From Hermodice carunculata (Eukaryota > Annelida > Polychaeta > Eunicida > Amphinomidae), in the NCBI GenBank assembly GCA_964020975.1, contig OZ026627.1:27984595-28048594 (forward strand): a DNA stretch of 64,000 bases, read 5' to 3'. Shown here piece after piece: positions 49,122 to 61,002 of the stretch. Position numbers and translations under genes: made by a program. Under the pieces are notes generated by a model, which saw only the letters and a program-made list of their open reading frames with translations, did not search any database and was not told the DNA's origin. Each line of letters begins with the position of its first letter. Positions within the stretch are counted from its first letter, which is position 1.

Positions 49122-49660
49122 TTTAGCTCAGGTGATCATATCACCTGAGCTGATACCATAGTCGCAAAATCCATCGTCCGTTGTAAACAATTTACATTTT
49201 CGACTTCACCAAAACCGCAGGCTAGATCTGCTTCAAACTTTGTGGAAATGTGCCTTGGGTGGGTCTCGACCAAGTTTGTTCAAATGATCATGCTCCAGTG
49301 ATTTTTGGATTTTTTATGATTTTTTTTTGTTCATTTTTCGGGCAAATCTTAAAAAATCTTCTTCTCAAAAACTGCTTGGCCAATTGCTTCCAAATTGCAC
49401 AGGAACACTTCTGGTACATGAGTGACCTTGACCCCATTTCTGGGGTCATAGTGCAGCATACATGAACTTTACTCTTCACTATAGCTTGAGAACTACTTCA
49501 ACTGGAACCTTAATGTTGCACATGTTAGTGTTCTTTAAAGGTCAGACCTGCTCAGAACATGGGTGACCTTTATCCTATCCCAAGTTCACAGAGCTGCAAG
49601 TGTGATGAATGTCTAAGTTAGCTGAGCATGGGCTGTTCACACAGCCCTCTTGTTGAGTAC
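49122..49660 (+). mobile_element. long repeat family D, copy 3, with 3' hairpin end
   Basis: AGCTCAGGTGATCATATCACCTGAGCT is a near-perfect 5' hairpin (arms AGCTCAGGTGAT / ATCACCTGAGCT). The body is short and the 3' end reads GGGCTGTTCACACAGCCC then TCTTGTT. A terminal hairpin followed by CTTGT in T-rich surroundings recalls Helitron/Helentron-type ends, but I cannot prove that class. Confidence 0.6.
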
Positions 49661-49899
49661 TTTTCCTCAGATGGACGACTGTGTTCAGGGTACTAGCCAG
49701 CCCATGCAGCAAGTGCAGGTTTTCGAGGGGGCATTCTGTATACAGTGAACAATACCTGAAGTGCATGAGCATTTTGAAGTAAGGTGAAGATTATATTACA
49801 CCAGAATGATCAAAAAAATTTGGGTAGTAATCAGGTAAAATTGTGTAAATGCAGGAAAAAAAAAGAAAAAAACCTTAGAAAAGTGTCCAAAGGACACAG

Positions 49900-50790
49900 A
49901 TGCCCCCACCTGGCATTGCCCCCATCAGCATTGAAATGAGTAGCATGTATTTGGTGTAAGACTTCAAACATATTGCAGATTTTCACATGGATAATAGCCA
50001 TACACACCTAACTTTTCATATATTGATTGATATTCCTATCAATTTTCATGGCTATACCCCTACTTCATGAGCTGCACATGCCACAAGTTTGACAAGAACC
50101 AACACTCATTTTCCTGAAATTGTCATTTTCACTAAGTTAATTAATGATTATCATCAGAGGATAATCAACCCAAGAGACAAAACACCAGGGGTATATCTTC
50201 ACATATTGATTGATGTTGAATAAGTTTCATGGCCTCAAATGCCTTGTGTAATACACAATGCAAGTTTGACGTGAGCTAACACTTTCACTAAGTTCAAGAA
50301 AAATGATCCCAAGAGACAAACAAAACCCCAGGTGCACATCTTGTTATATTGATAAATTATTCTTTTTGGTTTCATAGCAGTATATACAAAACTTCTTGAG
50401 ATGTGCGACACAAATCTGACTCATCCAACATCGAATCAACATTTTCACAAATTAATGATTAATTATCACAGGATAATTAATCCAAGAGAAAAAACAAAAC
50501 TACACGTGCACATCTTCATATATTGATTAATGTTCCCACCAAGTTTCATGGGTGTACCCGAAACATTTTATTTGATACACGCGACACAAATCTGACAAGT
50601 CTATTCAACATTTTTCTCCAAGTTCATTAATGATTGATTGATTAACACAGAATAATTAATCCAAGAGACAAACAAAACCCCAGGTGCACATCTTCACATA
50701 TTGATAAATCTACCCACGTTTTATGGTTGTACCTCGCACATTTTTTCAGATAGGCACGACACAAATCTATAGCCCCCCCCCCCCCAGGTG
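49900..50790. repeat. tandem array, unit about 150-180 bp
   Basis: Five diverged units share the order CATCTTCA(C/T)ATATTGAT, 'ccaagtttcatgg', 'acacgcgacacaaatctgac', 'attaatgattgatt' and 'aatccaagagacaaa'. The last unit ends in a poly-C run at 50773. The array has the style of family-D interiors and may be a tail-less copy. Confidence 0.7.
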
Positions 50791-51707
50791 AGGGCATAAA
50801 AATCATTGAAAAAAAAAGACAGCTTTAGCCCTACCTGGTAACTAAGTTTAGAATTGAAGGTGCCAAGGTGAGTCCCTGTGTGACCTCCATGACTTGTCCA
50901 CATAAACTTATATAGAGGATAATGTCAACACCCCCACCCACACCTGGAAAAAATGGAGCCACTTTGCCAATTACTTTTAAATCACACCGTGATTTTGGGA
51001 GCCCCTCAACTTTATAAATTTGTTTTATCAGTTGTGGTCTCAGGCGAAACATGTTTGCTGTGTAACATTTCAGCGTGACATGAACAGTACGCGTGTATAT
51101 ATTTTAACGTCCGCTCAGCTGAAGGTGCAACATTTTAACAAAACATTTCACAAACTTCCAACCAAAGAAAAACATGTATGTGTGTAGGTTATGACCAAAA
51201 CACAAAAAAAGCTAAATGGACTAAAGTTCATGGAACTGAAACTGAAAGCAAGTGTCATGATGTTATATCAATTTCAGGGTCAACTTTGCCCATAGTTTCT
51301 AATCCCAGCCAGATAGTGTGAGTGATAAAAAAATATCGTTTTGAAGGACAGCATTTAATAGACAACAAAATTAACATTGATAAACCTACCATATTCCTTC
51401 AGTCAGCCCTACTTACCCACACACCTTATCAGATTTTGAATGATCATGAATCAGACCACAACATTCTAAATTTAATGATCTTTTGCTCAGTGTTTTCTCT
51501 ATGACATTCAAAGTAGGTTTCTAAATACAATTCACACTGTAATTTTGTAAGCACCTCAGAAACATGGCAGTTGCTTTGTGGCACAAGTACTTTCAGTGTA
51601 AAGAGAATCAACCCCCCTCCCTCCTCCCTTCCTCCATCATTTGTGTAGTCCACCCACCCCCCTCTCCATTAGTGCATGTATGACACTCCAGTGGCTCCTT
51701 CAACAAT
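50791..51707. other. gene-free stretch
   Basis: No exon or repeat end is recognised. C-rich patches near 50925 and 51610 and two short minus-strand ORFs without domains are all that is visible. Confidence 0.3.
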
Positions 51708-53188
51708 TTTAGCTCTGCTGATCATAGGTTATGTGATCACTCCTGTCAGTCTGGCCGGAATGTTTCCAGCCGGCAAGTCAGCCAGCCATCTGTAAGCAAT
51801 GTGCTTGTCAGCACGATAGCATCAACAAGTTTAAAGTTAACCTCTTGAAATTTTTTGGACATGTTCTACGAATGAAACTCAAGGATCTTTTTGTTATTGG
51901 TGATGCCCTCTACAGGATAACGTAAAACACAGGCCAGAAAGTTACAAAACTGAAAACACTCTGGGGTCCTTGATTTGTGTTGGATCTTTATAAAATTTGG
52001 TGGAAACATTTGGGATGCTAAAATGTGGAATCTGAATAGCACTGGTGGCACCACCTACAGGTGAACAGAAAATATGAGCCAATATGTGTTCAGACCAATG
52101 AAATTCATTATCATAAGAAATAATTAGGATAACTTAATCCAATATCACAGCCTATATGTATTATGTCTGAAAGTATGATATTACATAATATGAGCGACCT
52201 TGACCAACTTTTCCAAGGTCACTGATATGAGGAAATACATTTCAGGAGATGATATTCTTGTGATGGTCATTGTGTCTTTATATGTGAACATATATTTATG
52301 AATTTACCATTACAGGAACATTATACAGAAAAAAAAAGTTTATGATGTGTGGATTCCTAGTGCTGCTACTGGTGGTTTTCAACATTATAGGTGTAAAAAA
52401 CACATGAAATTCAGTATAATGATCATAAATAAATAAAGATGGAGCTGTGAAACTTACACCAACTTTACATTGGGTCAATGGTTTTTGAAAATTTGGATGA
52501 CCTTTACCTGTTTATCAACGTCAAAATACAAATTGGATATGTTATTGATAATTTAGAAGCACAAAATATAGATATAAGTGAGCTAGGGTTATTAAATTGA
52601 TACAAAATATGCATTGTACATGAGTAGTGATATTTTATGCTCAATGAATGACCTTTAACCTACTTTTTAAAGGTCACTTATGGAATAAAAGTAAAACAAA
52701 AACAAAAACTTATGGACATTTCATATCCTTAATTTGTCATGGAACTCGATGAAATGTGATGAGAATGTTGGGGAGGCAAAAATCTTGAAGTGTCATGATA
52801 CCAGTGGAGCCAGCTGTAAGTCAACACAAAATATCAGGAAATGTGTTTTGAGATGAGTATAATTCATCATCATCAGAAAAAATGAGACTAATGATTCTGG
52901 AAGTACATGAATCATAAATATATACCATGTGATTTTTTTATAATACATAATCTGGGTGACCTTGATCTAAGGTCACTGAGGACATAAAGTTAAGGAGTCA
53001 CTCATTGTTGTCTTGGCACATGCAACAATATCCCTCACAGGAATTGCACAAATAAGCTATGATTACATGTAGAGCAAAGTTTTGTCAAGTTCAGGAGCCA
53101 CTTGAGGACTCGCAACTTTGAAACGAAGATGTTGGTGCAATATAGCCATGATGCCAGCAGAGCATTAGGCCCATGGGCCTCTTGTAAA
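51708..53188 (+). mobile_element. long repeat family D-like element with AGGCCCATGGGCCT end
   Basis: The 5' end TTTTAGCTCTGCTGATCA resembles that of family D. Internal modules again carry 'gtgaccttga' and 'aaggtcac'. The 3' end is the palindrome AGGCCCATGGGCCT followed by CTTGTAAAG. A reverse fragment of this end is at 59917. I know this 'gaggcccatgggcct' end from mollusc repeats, which supports the taxonomic guess. Confidence 0.65.
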
Positions 53189-53365
53189 GTAAACTGGCTG
53201 CAACAGAATTTATAATTAAGTCCCTGTACCAGCCATATGTATATTAGAAGTAAACACTTGGCAAGCGTGCCTGCTGAAAGGACTAGGCTCTGTCTCTTCT
53301 CCTTGACTGACAGGGGAGAGAGAAAACACCAAGCATGGCTTGAAGAGAAGGCAATCCCTATTAGG

Positions 53366-53425
53366 AACCTTTAAGCATGCTGTAACCATCATGTTTGGAA
53401 CCTTTAAGCATGCTATAACCATCAT
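53366..53425. repeat. short direct repeat, two copies of about 30 bp
   Basis: GGAACCTTTAAGCATGCT(G/A)TAACCATCATG occurs twice in succession. It is a local tandem duplication. Confidence 0.9.
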
Positions 53426-53487
53426 GATGTTGCCACATGGTGGATTTCAGTAACTGAAGTATAGTATGTGAAAAATACGATAAATTT

Positions 53488-53578
53488 ATGTCGACCTGTA
53501 TGGGATTCGAACCCACTACCTTCGGCACACTCGCCTAGCCAAATGTAAAGTCGAACACGCTGACCTACGAGAGACCAC
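53488..53578 (-). tRNA. tRNA-like sequence (pseudogene or SINE head)
   Basis: On the minus strand a good B box, GGTTCGAATCCC (53513-53502), is preceded by GTAGGTCAGCGTGTTCGAC in the place of an A box. The spacing is longer than in a normal tRNA without a long variable arm. I cannot fold a clean acceptor stem, so a decayed tRNA or SINE head is more likely than an active tRNA. Confidence 0.4.
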
Positions 53579-53579
53579 A

Positions 53580-54880
53580 TGTTTATGTGATAATTTTCGG
53601 GCTTGTTCTTGGGTTGTTCTCCTAAATGAGCGACAAGTGTACTTCATTAGCCATCACTCTCAAAGTAGAAGTCCAAATTAGTCTTGCAAGTTTGGACCAC
53701 TGACAAGCCTAAAAACATATTGTAACTGTAACCCAGTTATTCTGGCATGCCCCATTATATAAAGATACAGCTAAAATTGCACATGACACAACAAGTGGGC
53801 AACAGTTTGACTGTTGCAATACTGCATGCACGAAAAACACATAAAACCTGTACAAAGTTGTCTGTGACAGTCATTACATAACAAATGTTGAGATGTTTGA
53901 CATATTTGCACAAAGCCAATGGCAAGGGTGTAAGGTTCGTGACTCGCAGGTATCAGAAAAATAAGGTACACAGGCATTAACGTGTATGTCATTTTCCATT
54001 GATGGCAGGATTTCCCCAGTGTTTAGTTGGAATGTGGTTTTTGTATCATCTTGCAAATCTTGGTCTGGGTGACTTGCCATGCAACAAAAAAAAAAAAAAA
54101 ACTCTAATAAAGACCTCTTGCTTCATGATAAGTTAAACTAGTCTGGAAATCAAAGGGTGTATATGCTGTGGTGGTGAAAGCCCTTTATATTGGTTGAAAC
54201 ATATAAATCTTGCTTAACAGTACATTGTATTCCCTTAATTGATAAAAATTACCCCCTGAGTAGCTTCCAAAGTGGTCACATTAAGTAGGTGGTCTCTCAA
54301 CTAAAGTCAAATAACAGAAAATATTGCATTTTGAATCATTTAAATATGTTCTTAAAAGGCAGATTGTCTGATATTTGAGTGAGCTGTCTGAAGGAGGTCT
54401 ACTGTACTGCATGTTGGAGACAACTGCTTAAAGGCAGAAGAATTCCATATCCCAGTAGTAGTAGATGAAAAGCCAACTCGAGAACAGTGGGTGGTCGAGA
54501 TTAAGCTTTCATCTATTCCATGCTATGTACCCCGTAAGTGTTATGCTGATAAGAACAGTATGGTGCCCACTATATCCACGATAGACAAAAGACAATAATT
54601 AACAGCCACTGTTATCTGGTACTGGGGTCACCCATTAAATGCCTCTCCATTTAACTGTTTATCAGCAATAAGGAGGACTGCATGCAGGGCATAAACATAC
54701 TGTTTGTCGTTCACAGTTTTAAAACACTTTCCAGCATAAAGTGAGCAATTTTATTCCTGAGGGCGTAGAATTAATTTGTCCAGGGGCCTTGCATAAGTTG
54801 ATCAGTGGTGGAACAGTTTATGACGCTACAATCACAAATGAAATTCTATACCTACAAAATGTGCCAATTTTTATTTACAG
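53580..54880. other. gene-free stretch, probably intron before the dsRBD exon
   Basis: No domain is seen in short ORFs here. Since the next exon starts at an acceptor, part of this stretch is probably intron. I looked for DZF-domain exons, expected if the gene is ILF3-like, and found none between 38.4 and 54.9 kb by eye. Confidence 0.4.
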
Positions 54881-56199
54881 ATGGTACACCGTACTATGAC
54901 GGAGATGATTCAGAATGGCTCCAACACAAACCCAAAACTGCACCAGAGGTGACTATGACAGATGACCAGGGAAAGAATGCCATTGTCCAGCTTAACGAAG
55001 TCTACCACGGGCTGCAATACACCATAGCACAGCTGGGGGGGCCTGTACATGACGCCACCTATGAGGTGTCTGTGGAAGTACAAGAGCAGCTGTTCACCGC
55101 CAAGGCAAACTCCAAGAAGCGAGCGAAGCTGCTGGCCGCAGAGATGGCCTTGAGCCACATCCAGAGCTCGGAAGAGTGGCAGTCTCGCATGCAGGAGAAA
55201 GAGGACAAGAAACTGAACAAGATGCAGTCCCGGCGGGAGAAACTACAGGAGCTGATCACAAAGAAAAAGCAAGAAAGAGGGGACAAAGAACGTAAGGGTC
55301 CTGTGCTGCCAAAGAACGCTGTTGGCAAGTTGAACGATCTCTACCGGGGGTTGGACTATAAGGAAGAGGGCAGTCAGGGGCCTGTTCACGCAGCCTCCTT
55401 CGTGGTGTCTGTCTCAGTGGCCGGGATCACCTACACAGGGCGGGGCAACTCAAAGAAACGCGCCAAATTATTAGCTGCAGAAGCTGCCTGCTCAGCGTTG
55501 GGGATTCAATGGGATGTTGGGTCGGACGAGCTGCCAGAAAAGCAACCTCCCGCACATATGGTGCGCAAACGCAAACCCAGTTTCGTTCCAAAGAAAGGAG
55601 AGAATATAGGGTTTGTTAAAGGGGGCACCTTACAGGGAAACACACCACCTCCAGCAATATTTAGTGGTAACAACAGTCAGTCCTATGATGACGGCGGGCC
55701 GGGGTTTAGAGGAGTGGCAGAAACAAAGGGACCAAGGGTACAGGGGGGCTACTGGGGCAGAGCCCAGGGGGGTCCAGGCCGGGGACAGGCCAACAATGTA
55801 AACACTGATCAGACAGCAGCCAGAGCAAGAGGACGGGGGCGAGGCAGAGGCACTACGCGAGGTAGAGGGCGAGGCCGTGGGCGTGGCCGAGGACGGGGTA
55901 ATGGACAAGTGGGTGGTGGTGGGCCACAGGGTTTTGATGCTGGAATGCCACCATCTTCAGACATGGGGTACTCTGAACCCCCATTTGGCCAGAGCTCAGG
56001 GTATGGACAGGAAGGGGCAGGGTGGGAAAATCCCGCCTTTGGTGGAGACTCCGGTTATGGAGCGAATCCAGGCTATGACCCAATGGGTTACGGAGATATG
56101 GGTGGGGGTTACGGGGGACCCTCCGACTACAGTGGTCCACTAGACCCCAACTATGTAGAATCTTACAGATCAAGTGGGGGACCTGGGCCCTCCTGGTAA
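54881..56199 (+). CDS. dsRNA-binding RGG-tail protein, ILF3/NF90-like, terminal exon
   Basis: The exon opens after the acceptor TTTTTATTTACAG (phase 1) and codes about 439 residues to a TAA stop. dsRBD 1 spans residues 32-96 (GKNAIVQLNE, GGPVHDATYEVSVEV, SKKRAKLLAAEMAL) and dsRBD 2 spans 145-208 (PKNAVGKLND, QGPVHAASFVVSV, SKKRAKLLAAEAA); both keep the Lys-Lys-x-Ala-Lys RNA contact and GPVH loop. A charged, probably helical linker lies at 97-140. A basic VRKRKPSFVPKK at 228-239 may be a nuclear signal. Residues 315-341 are an Arg-Gly run and the rest is Gly/Tyr-rich. This order matches the C-terminal half of ILF3/NF90; its DZF domain would be upstream and was not found. 'GPVLPKNA' also resembles ADAR2 dsRBD1, so an ADAR-related origin is the main alternative. 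The ATG at 54805 lies in the intron. Confidence 0.9.
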
Positions 56200-56580
56200 C
56201 CATGGTAACCAAAAAGAAAACATTTATATAGTTGCATGTCCATGATGATTTCAATTACAGTGGGGCATCATGGATGAAGAACAGAGAGATTGGCATTAAG
56301 GGCATGGAGCAGGTTGTTTTGTCGTAAGCCTACCCTGGCCAGTGTATCCCGAGCCCAAGATCTCCACTCGTTTGTGTTGTACTCGATGCAACAAGCATTG
56401 CCAAAAGTGTATTAGTGGTCCACGCTTCAGGATGTTAGAGACTACTAAAGTTGGACTTGGCACCGAAAATGATCTCAGTAGCCACAACGTTTGATTGCTT
56501 AGTATGTGTCTGCTCCTGACCTCCTTCACACTCTCGTTTAGTGCGACAACAAAAATAAAGTGTTGTCACTCTGGGTTTTT
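56200..56580 (+). terminator. 3' UTR and strong candidate poly(A) signal at 56554
   Basis: AATAAA (56554-56559) lies 355 bp after the stop and is followed at once by GTGTTGTCACTCTGGGTTTT, a GT-rich downstream element. This is the best proximal end for the dsRBD-protein mRNA. Confidence 0.65.
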
Positions 56581-57889
56581 ATGCCTCTTCAATTCAGCTG
56601 CAGCTTATTCTGTCTGATTTCAAGTCAATTCAGGCATGTTCCCTATCATTTTTTTCTTTTTTTTTTTATCTTAGTAACCCTTGCAGCTTCCTTTGCTCTT
56701 AAATTTGATGTCATATTAGATGTACTGTGTTGTTTTAAAACACAACCAAGTCCAATCTCTTAATGGGCATTTGTATTGAGAGATCTGTATCATATGAGCA
56801 TACTGGAAGACAGCGAAAACGGACAACTGTGTAACCATGGCAACAGCATAGGTTTCTATGTAACCGTGCCAGTGTGACAGGGCTTGATGTTAGGGTTTTT
56901 CACCGTTGTTCTGCAAGCTCTTTTGAAAAATACGAGGCAAGACATGAGTTCAATCTCTACAGAGTTAACAAATATACATGTATTGCTTGTTCCGACAGAA
57001 AATTTCCTTGCCACAAACAATAAGGCTTGCCTCAGTGTTAAGTCCTGTGTACAACTTGAAGAAATGCATGTACAGTTAAGTGTATTTACCATATTACTCC
57101 CAATATGGCCCTCTGCTCTAATAAGCCCTCATCCACACCCCACCCCACCTAAAGGGATTAAAATTGGAGGCTTGTCACATTGCAGTTTTTTTAGTGCCTC
57201 AGGTGTTGATTAGAGAGAATAGGGTAATGTTACAAACCAGTCATTATACCTATTATTACAAGTGTGTTGGTCAAACTTAAGCAGGCACATTTCTAACGGT
57301 AAACTTCGAGGTATCATGTAGGTCTCCAGATAGCATTCACCGATGCAACTTGGGATGCTTAACTGTCTGTGAATTGCAAAAAAAAAAAAGAGATGGTTCG
57401 GTCCAGCATGAAATACTAATGTGTAACACATTGAAGCATCCATTGCTATGCTGTGCCCACATTTCTTGTGTCTCTAATATTTATCTGTCCTTGCTCAAAG
57501 AAAAAAAAATTTAAAATAAACTCAGTAAATTTTGTATTTTCTGAAAACGGCCAATATCAACAGTATGAAAGTAATAATTTACACAAGTTGTAATGCCACT
57601 TTTGCAATCAGGATACAGTTTTATTGTCTTGCCATTTTTACATCTAGTCCATAGCTACAGTTGTAAGCAAATAGAAGCGTACATTGTAACTGGCGATATT
57701 GCCCCATTGTGAATGTTACATATGTTACATTGCTACTGGATAGGTCCTCATTTTGTAGCTACTCGTAGATGGTACACTACATTATAACGTGTTTCTAGCT
57801 GTTAAAAACTGAAACGAAGTCACGTTCTGCGTAAACTGGTCATGCGCATATGAGATTTGAACTGTAATGATTATATTTGCCACATACTC
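56581..57889. other. possible distal 3' UTR
   Basis: Unique AT-rich sequence without domains; ORFs at 56884-57213 and on the minus strand are incidental. AATAAA-like signals near 57513 lack a strong GT-rich partner. Confidence 0.35.
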
Positions 57890-58680
57890 TATGCACTGTA
57901 ACACCATTGCAACCGGCATCAACTGTTACAATGTTATTTTAAATCCTGTGGACTAGTACATGGTCAACTACAGCACAGATGGTTAACTCTGTGTATGGTA
58001 GCACAGTCTCATGCTGTATGTATTGTAATATTGTCACATGATGTACGTACTGTAACACGGTCTTACAGTGCACGGGCTGTAACACTCATACCTTGAATGT
58101 GCTATAACACAGTCACATGCCGAATGTGCTGTAACGTCATTTTAATACAGTATTGACTGTTACACTGTCACGTACAGTGTTTTCCGTAACACGTGTGCAA
58201 AACTATATGGACTGTAACACTGTCACATAATGCATGGACATACTTTCACATGTTGTATGGACTGCAAAACTATAAAAGACTGTATCATTGTCACTGTATG
58301 GACTTGAGCATTGTCACATATTGTATTGAGTGAGGCACTGTCACATACTGTATGGGCTGGAGCACTGTCACATACTGTATGGGCAGGAGCACTGTCACAT
58401 ACTGTATGGACTGGAGCACTGTCACATACTGTATGGACTGTAAAAGAGTCGCATAGTCTATGGACCATAATAAGTCACATACTGTATGTACAGTAAACTC
58501 TCACATATTGTATTTCACTGGAACATTTTATGTACTGTATGGATGGCACATACTGTATTGATGGTAACACTGTCACATACTTTATGGACAGTAACACTGT
58601 CACATACTGTATTAATTGTTACTATCACATACTTTTTGGACTGTTACACGATCATATACTGTATGCAGTTTTACAATGGT
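57890..58680. repeat. minisatellite, core unit 27 bp
   Basis: CACTGTCACATACTGTATGG repeats most exactly at 58330-58440 with a 27-bp period, and diverged copies ('gtaacac(t/g)gtcac') extend to both sides. It would be inside the 3' UTR if the distal poly(A) site at 59740 is used. Confidence 0.85.
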
Positions 58681-59029
58681 GAAACGTGAATATTTCTGGT
58701 ATATTTCCATGAAAATATCAAGATGTGATTAATATCAATATTATTTTCTACCATTTCAAAAAATGGTTGGTATTATTTTACAATTACTAACTTTTGAATG
58801 AGAACTTGAAGGAATCATTTGGAAGACTGACACATTGTTCCAAAGTTTTATTTTGAGCAGGAAGGTGTGAGTGAAGGTGTATCAAGAGGCTGTATTTCTG
58901 GAAGTGGTTATTGTATAATATTGCCAGTCATTCTGGATATGGATATCAGAGTGTGCGACAGACTTAAACTTGGCAAATTGTACAGTAGTATTTGCTGCAT
59001 GTGACCATGCTTTCTGCCACCAAAAAATG

Positions 59030-59140
59030 ACCACATACAGCGGGTGACCTATCATTATAGGTAAATCCACAAAGACATGGACTCGTATGGCCACCAAAAG
59101 CAGGCGCCCTCTTGTGGCAGCGGTTGCATGCAGCAGGTAC
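59030..59140. repeat. 'acagcaggtac' short repeat
   Basis: CCACATACAGCGGGTGACC and GCATGCAGCAGGTACCACC match the repeat cluster at 23.39-23.87 kb, which also has CTTTCTGCCA before the same words. Confidence 0.45.
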
Positions 59141-59734
59141 CACCATGTGACACATCACAACAGTCTGTTACAACACAAGATAAGAAAATTCCCATCGCAC
59201 AGCCTTATCTGCCTTGACGCTTCAAAAAGCAAAAAAAAAAGTTGGACGTACTTGGATGCTTGTCATGTACAGTTCCTCTGTTTGAACTTTTAGTATCTTG
59301 ACCAGTTGTTTTAGTAGCCTTGCACGTATACCTAATTTTTTAGTGATTGTTGAATAATTTTATGTGTCTGGAGATAAATCGATATGATAAACAGGAGGGA
59401 ATATTCTGTGATGAGTGGTTGGACATTGTGGGGAGGTACAAGGTTGTGACAGGGAGCCAGGTTATGTCTGTAGTGTCTTATTTAGTCACCAGGGGGCATC
59501 ATGAAAGTTTCTCCCAACAATTATTTATAGAATCTGTGTTCAATGACAAAATCAGTGATGCCAAGCTGTCAATGTGTGGCTTGTCATTCCAGGCAGGTTG
59601 TCTTGTTTGTGTACTTTTACTGCCTCGGTCTGCTATGGGTAGACGGCATTGTATTATGTTAGTGTCTATTTTGTACTTGCATTGTCTTGTCACCCGTGTT
59701 AGCAAGGGATAAGAAAAAAATCATTTTCTACAAT

Positions 59735-59790
59735 ATTGCAATAAAAGGTTGTGTCAACTCAGTTGTTCTCTTTGTGTTATTGTATTGTGC
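59735..59790 (+). terminator. candidate distal poly(A) site
   Basis: AATAAA at 59740 is followed by GGTTGTGTC and TTGTTCTCTTTGTGTTATTG, a good GT/T-rich downstream element. If used by the dsRBD gene it would give a 3' UTR of about 3.5 kb. Confidence 0.4.
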
Positions 59791-59791
59791 C

Positions 59792-59916
59792 TTAACCATT
59801 TTCCCCTTCACTTAAGACTGAGTCAACAGCTTTCCTTGGCATGGGGCATGTGATCTTGATAGGACTCACTTACAATTCTCAAATTGTTTTTCATTACCAT
59901 TGAAATTACTTAAACA
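59792..59916. mobile_element. MITE family B fragment
   Basis: TTAACCATTTTCCCCTTCAC and GTCAACAGCTTTCCTTGGCA mark the left end of an inverted copy. It breaks off at ACTTAAAC, where AAGAGGCCTATGAGT, the end of a family-D-like element, begins. Confidence 0.6.
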
Positions 59917-60380
59917 AGAGGCCTATGAGTCTAATGCTCTGCTGGCATCGTGGCTATATTGTACCTGTTCATTTAAAAGTTGTGAGTCCTCATGTGGCTT
60001 CTGAATATAAACTACTCAAAACTTATAACTCTCCACTTATTTACTTCTATATAATTAAATAATGAACAAATATTTTGGAATTTCAGTATCATATATTTTA
60101 TCTTCATACTCTTGGTACAGCGTTAACAGAAAAATGACCATCTTAAGGAGTCCATGCTTCACTGCACATGACTGGTTTTAGGTGAAAGTCAAAGTATGAA
60201 GTTTGCAACATTAGATTCAATGAAACCTGAAGTGGGTAATCAAGTTTTTTGTTTATCACAGAAGACTTGTCTCACAAGGAGGATATACTGAGGAAGTGGC
60301 CTCTCCAGAGGGGATAGTTACTGGGGGAGAGGGCTTTCAAGTAGGACACTGTGAGGTTTTCCCCTCAGCTTCCCTTGGCA
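59917..60380 (-). mobile_element. reverse fragment of the AGGCCCATGGGCCT-ended element
   Basis: ACAAGAGGCCTATGAGTCTA and TGCTCTGCTGGCATCGTGGC are the reverse complement of the 3' end seen at 53140-53188. Only the terminal few hundred bases are present. Confidence 0.55.
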
Positions 60381-60384
60381 ACTG

Positions 60385-60525
60385 TCAACACTGGGTATGT
60401 TATTTAGACTGGTCTCATCTACAATTATTGCTCAAACTGTTTTTCATAACGGTTGAAATTAGACAACATTCAATCAGATGACATTTGACCACCAGCTGCT
60501 TTTGCCCAGTTGTTTAACAAACCTA
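60385..60525. mobile_element. second MITE family B fragment
   Basis: TGGTCTCATCTACAATTATT, 'tttttcataacggttgaaatt' and ATGACATTTGACCACCAGCT follow the right part of inverted family-B copies. It overlaps in content with the fragment at 59792, so it is a separate copy. Confidence 0.55.
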
Positions 60526-60916
60526 ACTGTTAGCATGCAGTTATAAAGCTAGTGTCAGGAATGCCATAGATGGCACCACCAGTATTCTATCTCTGCCTCT
60601 CGCATGGCATAAGCCAAGAGGGGTACAGAGGGCAGCACTAAAAAGAGGTCACCTGACATATTCTGACCAATCCTGTGGTCAGGGTAGGTCGCATGATACT
60701 TCTCGACCAGTTAACCCTTTTCAATAGTTCATTGTCAGATCGTAATCGATTATGACTGAAATGCGATCTGATCATAGTCTGCAATTGAAATTGATTACAT
60801 TCTGACCATGAACCTGAACATGATCGATCATATTTTGATCGTCTGCTACTTCCTGATCATAGACATATGTCTGTGATGTTATGCTACATACATGTGTTTA
60901 TGTACATATGTATATT

Positions 60917-60924
<8 letters not shown>

Positions 60925-61000
<76 letters not shown>
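60925..61000. repeat. (TA)38 microsatellite
   Basis: 76 bp of uninterrupted TA. A GATC-rich patch with small palindromes (GATCGATC, TAATCGATTA) lies just upstream at 60730-60860. Confidence 0.95.

Positions 61001-61002
<2 letters not shown>

Noticed and set aside
54805-54880. ATG at 54805 as start of the dsRBD protein
   Set aside because: The preceding residues are unlike the family and a TTTTTATTTACAG acceptor lies at 54880; the exon is internal to a spliced gene.
54881-56199. DHX9-type RNA helicase
   Set aside because: DHX9 has dsRBDs and an RGG tail but a helicase core between them; here the dsRBDs lead directly to the tail.
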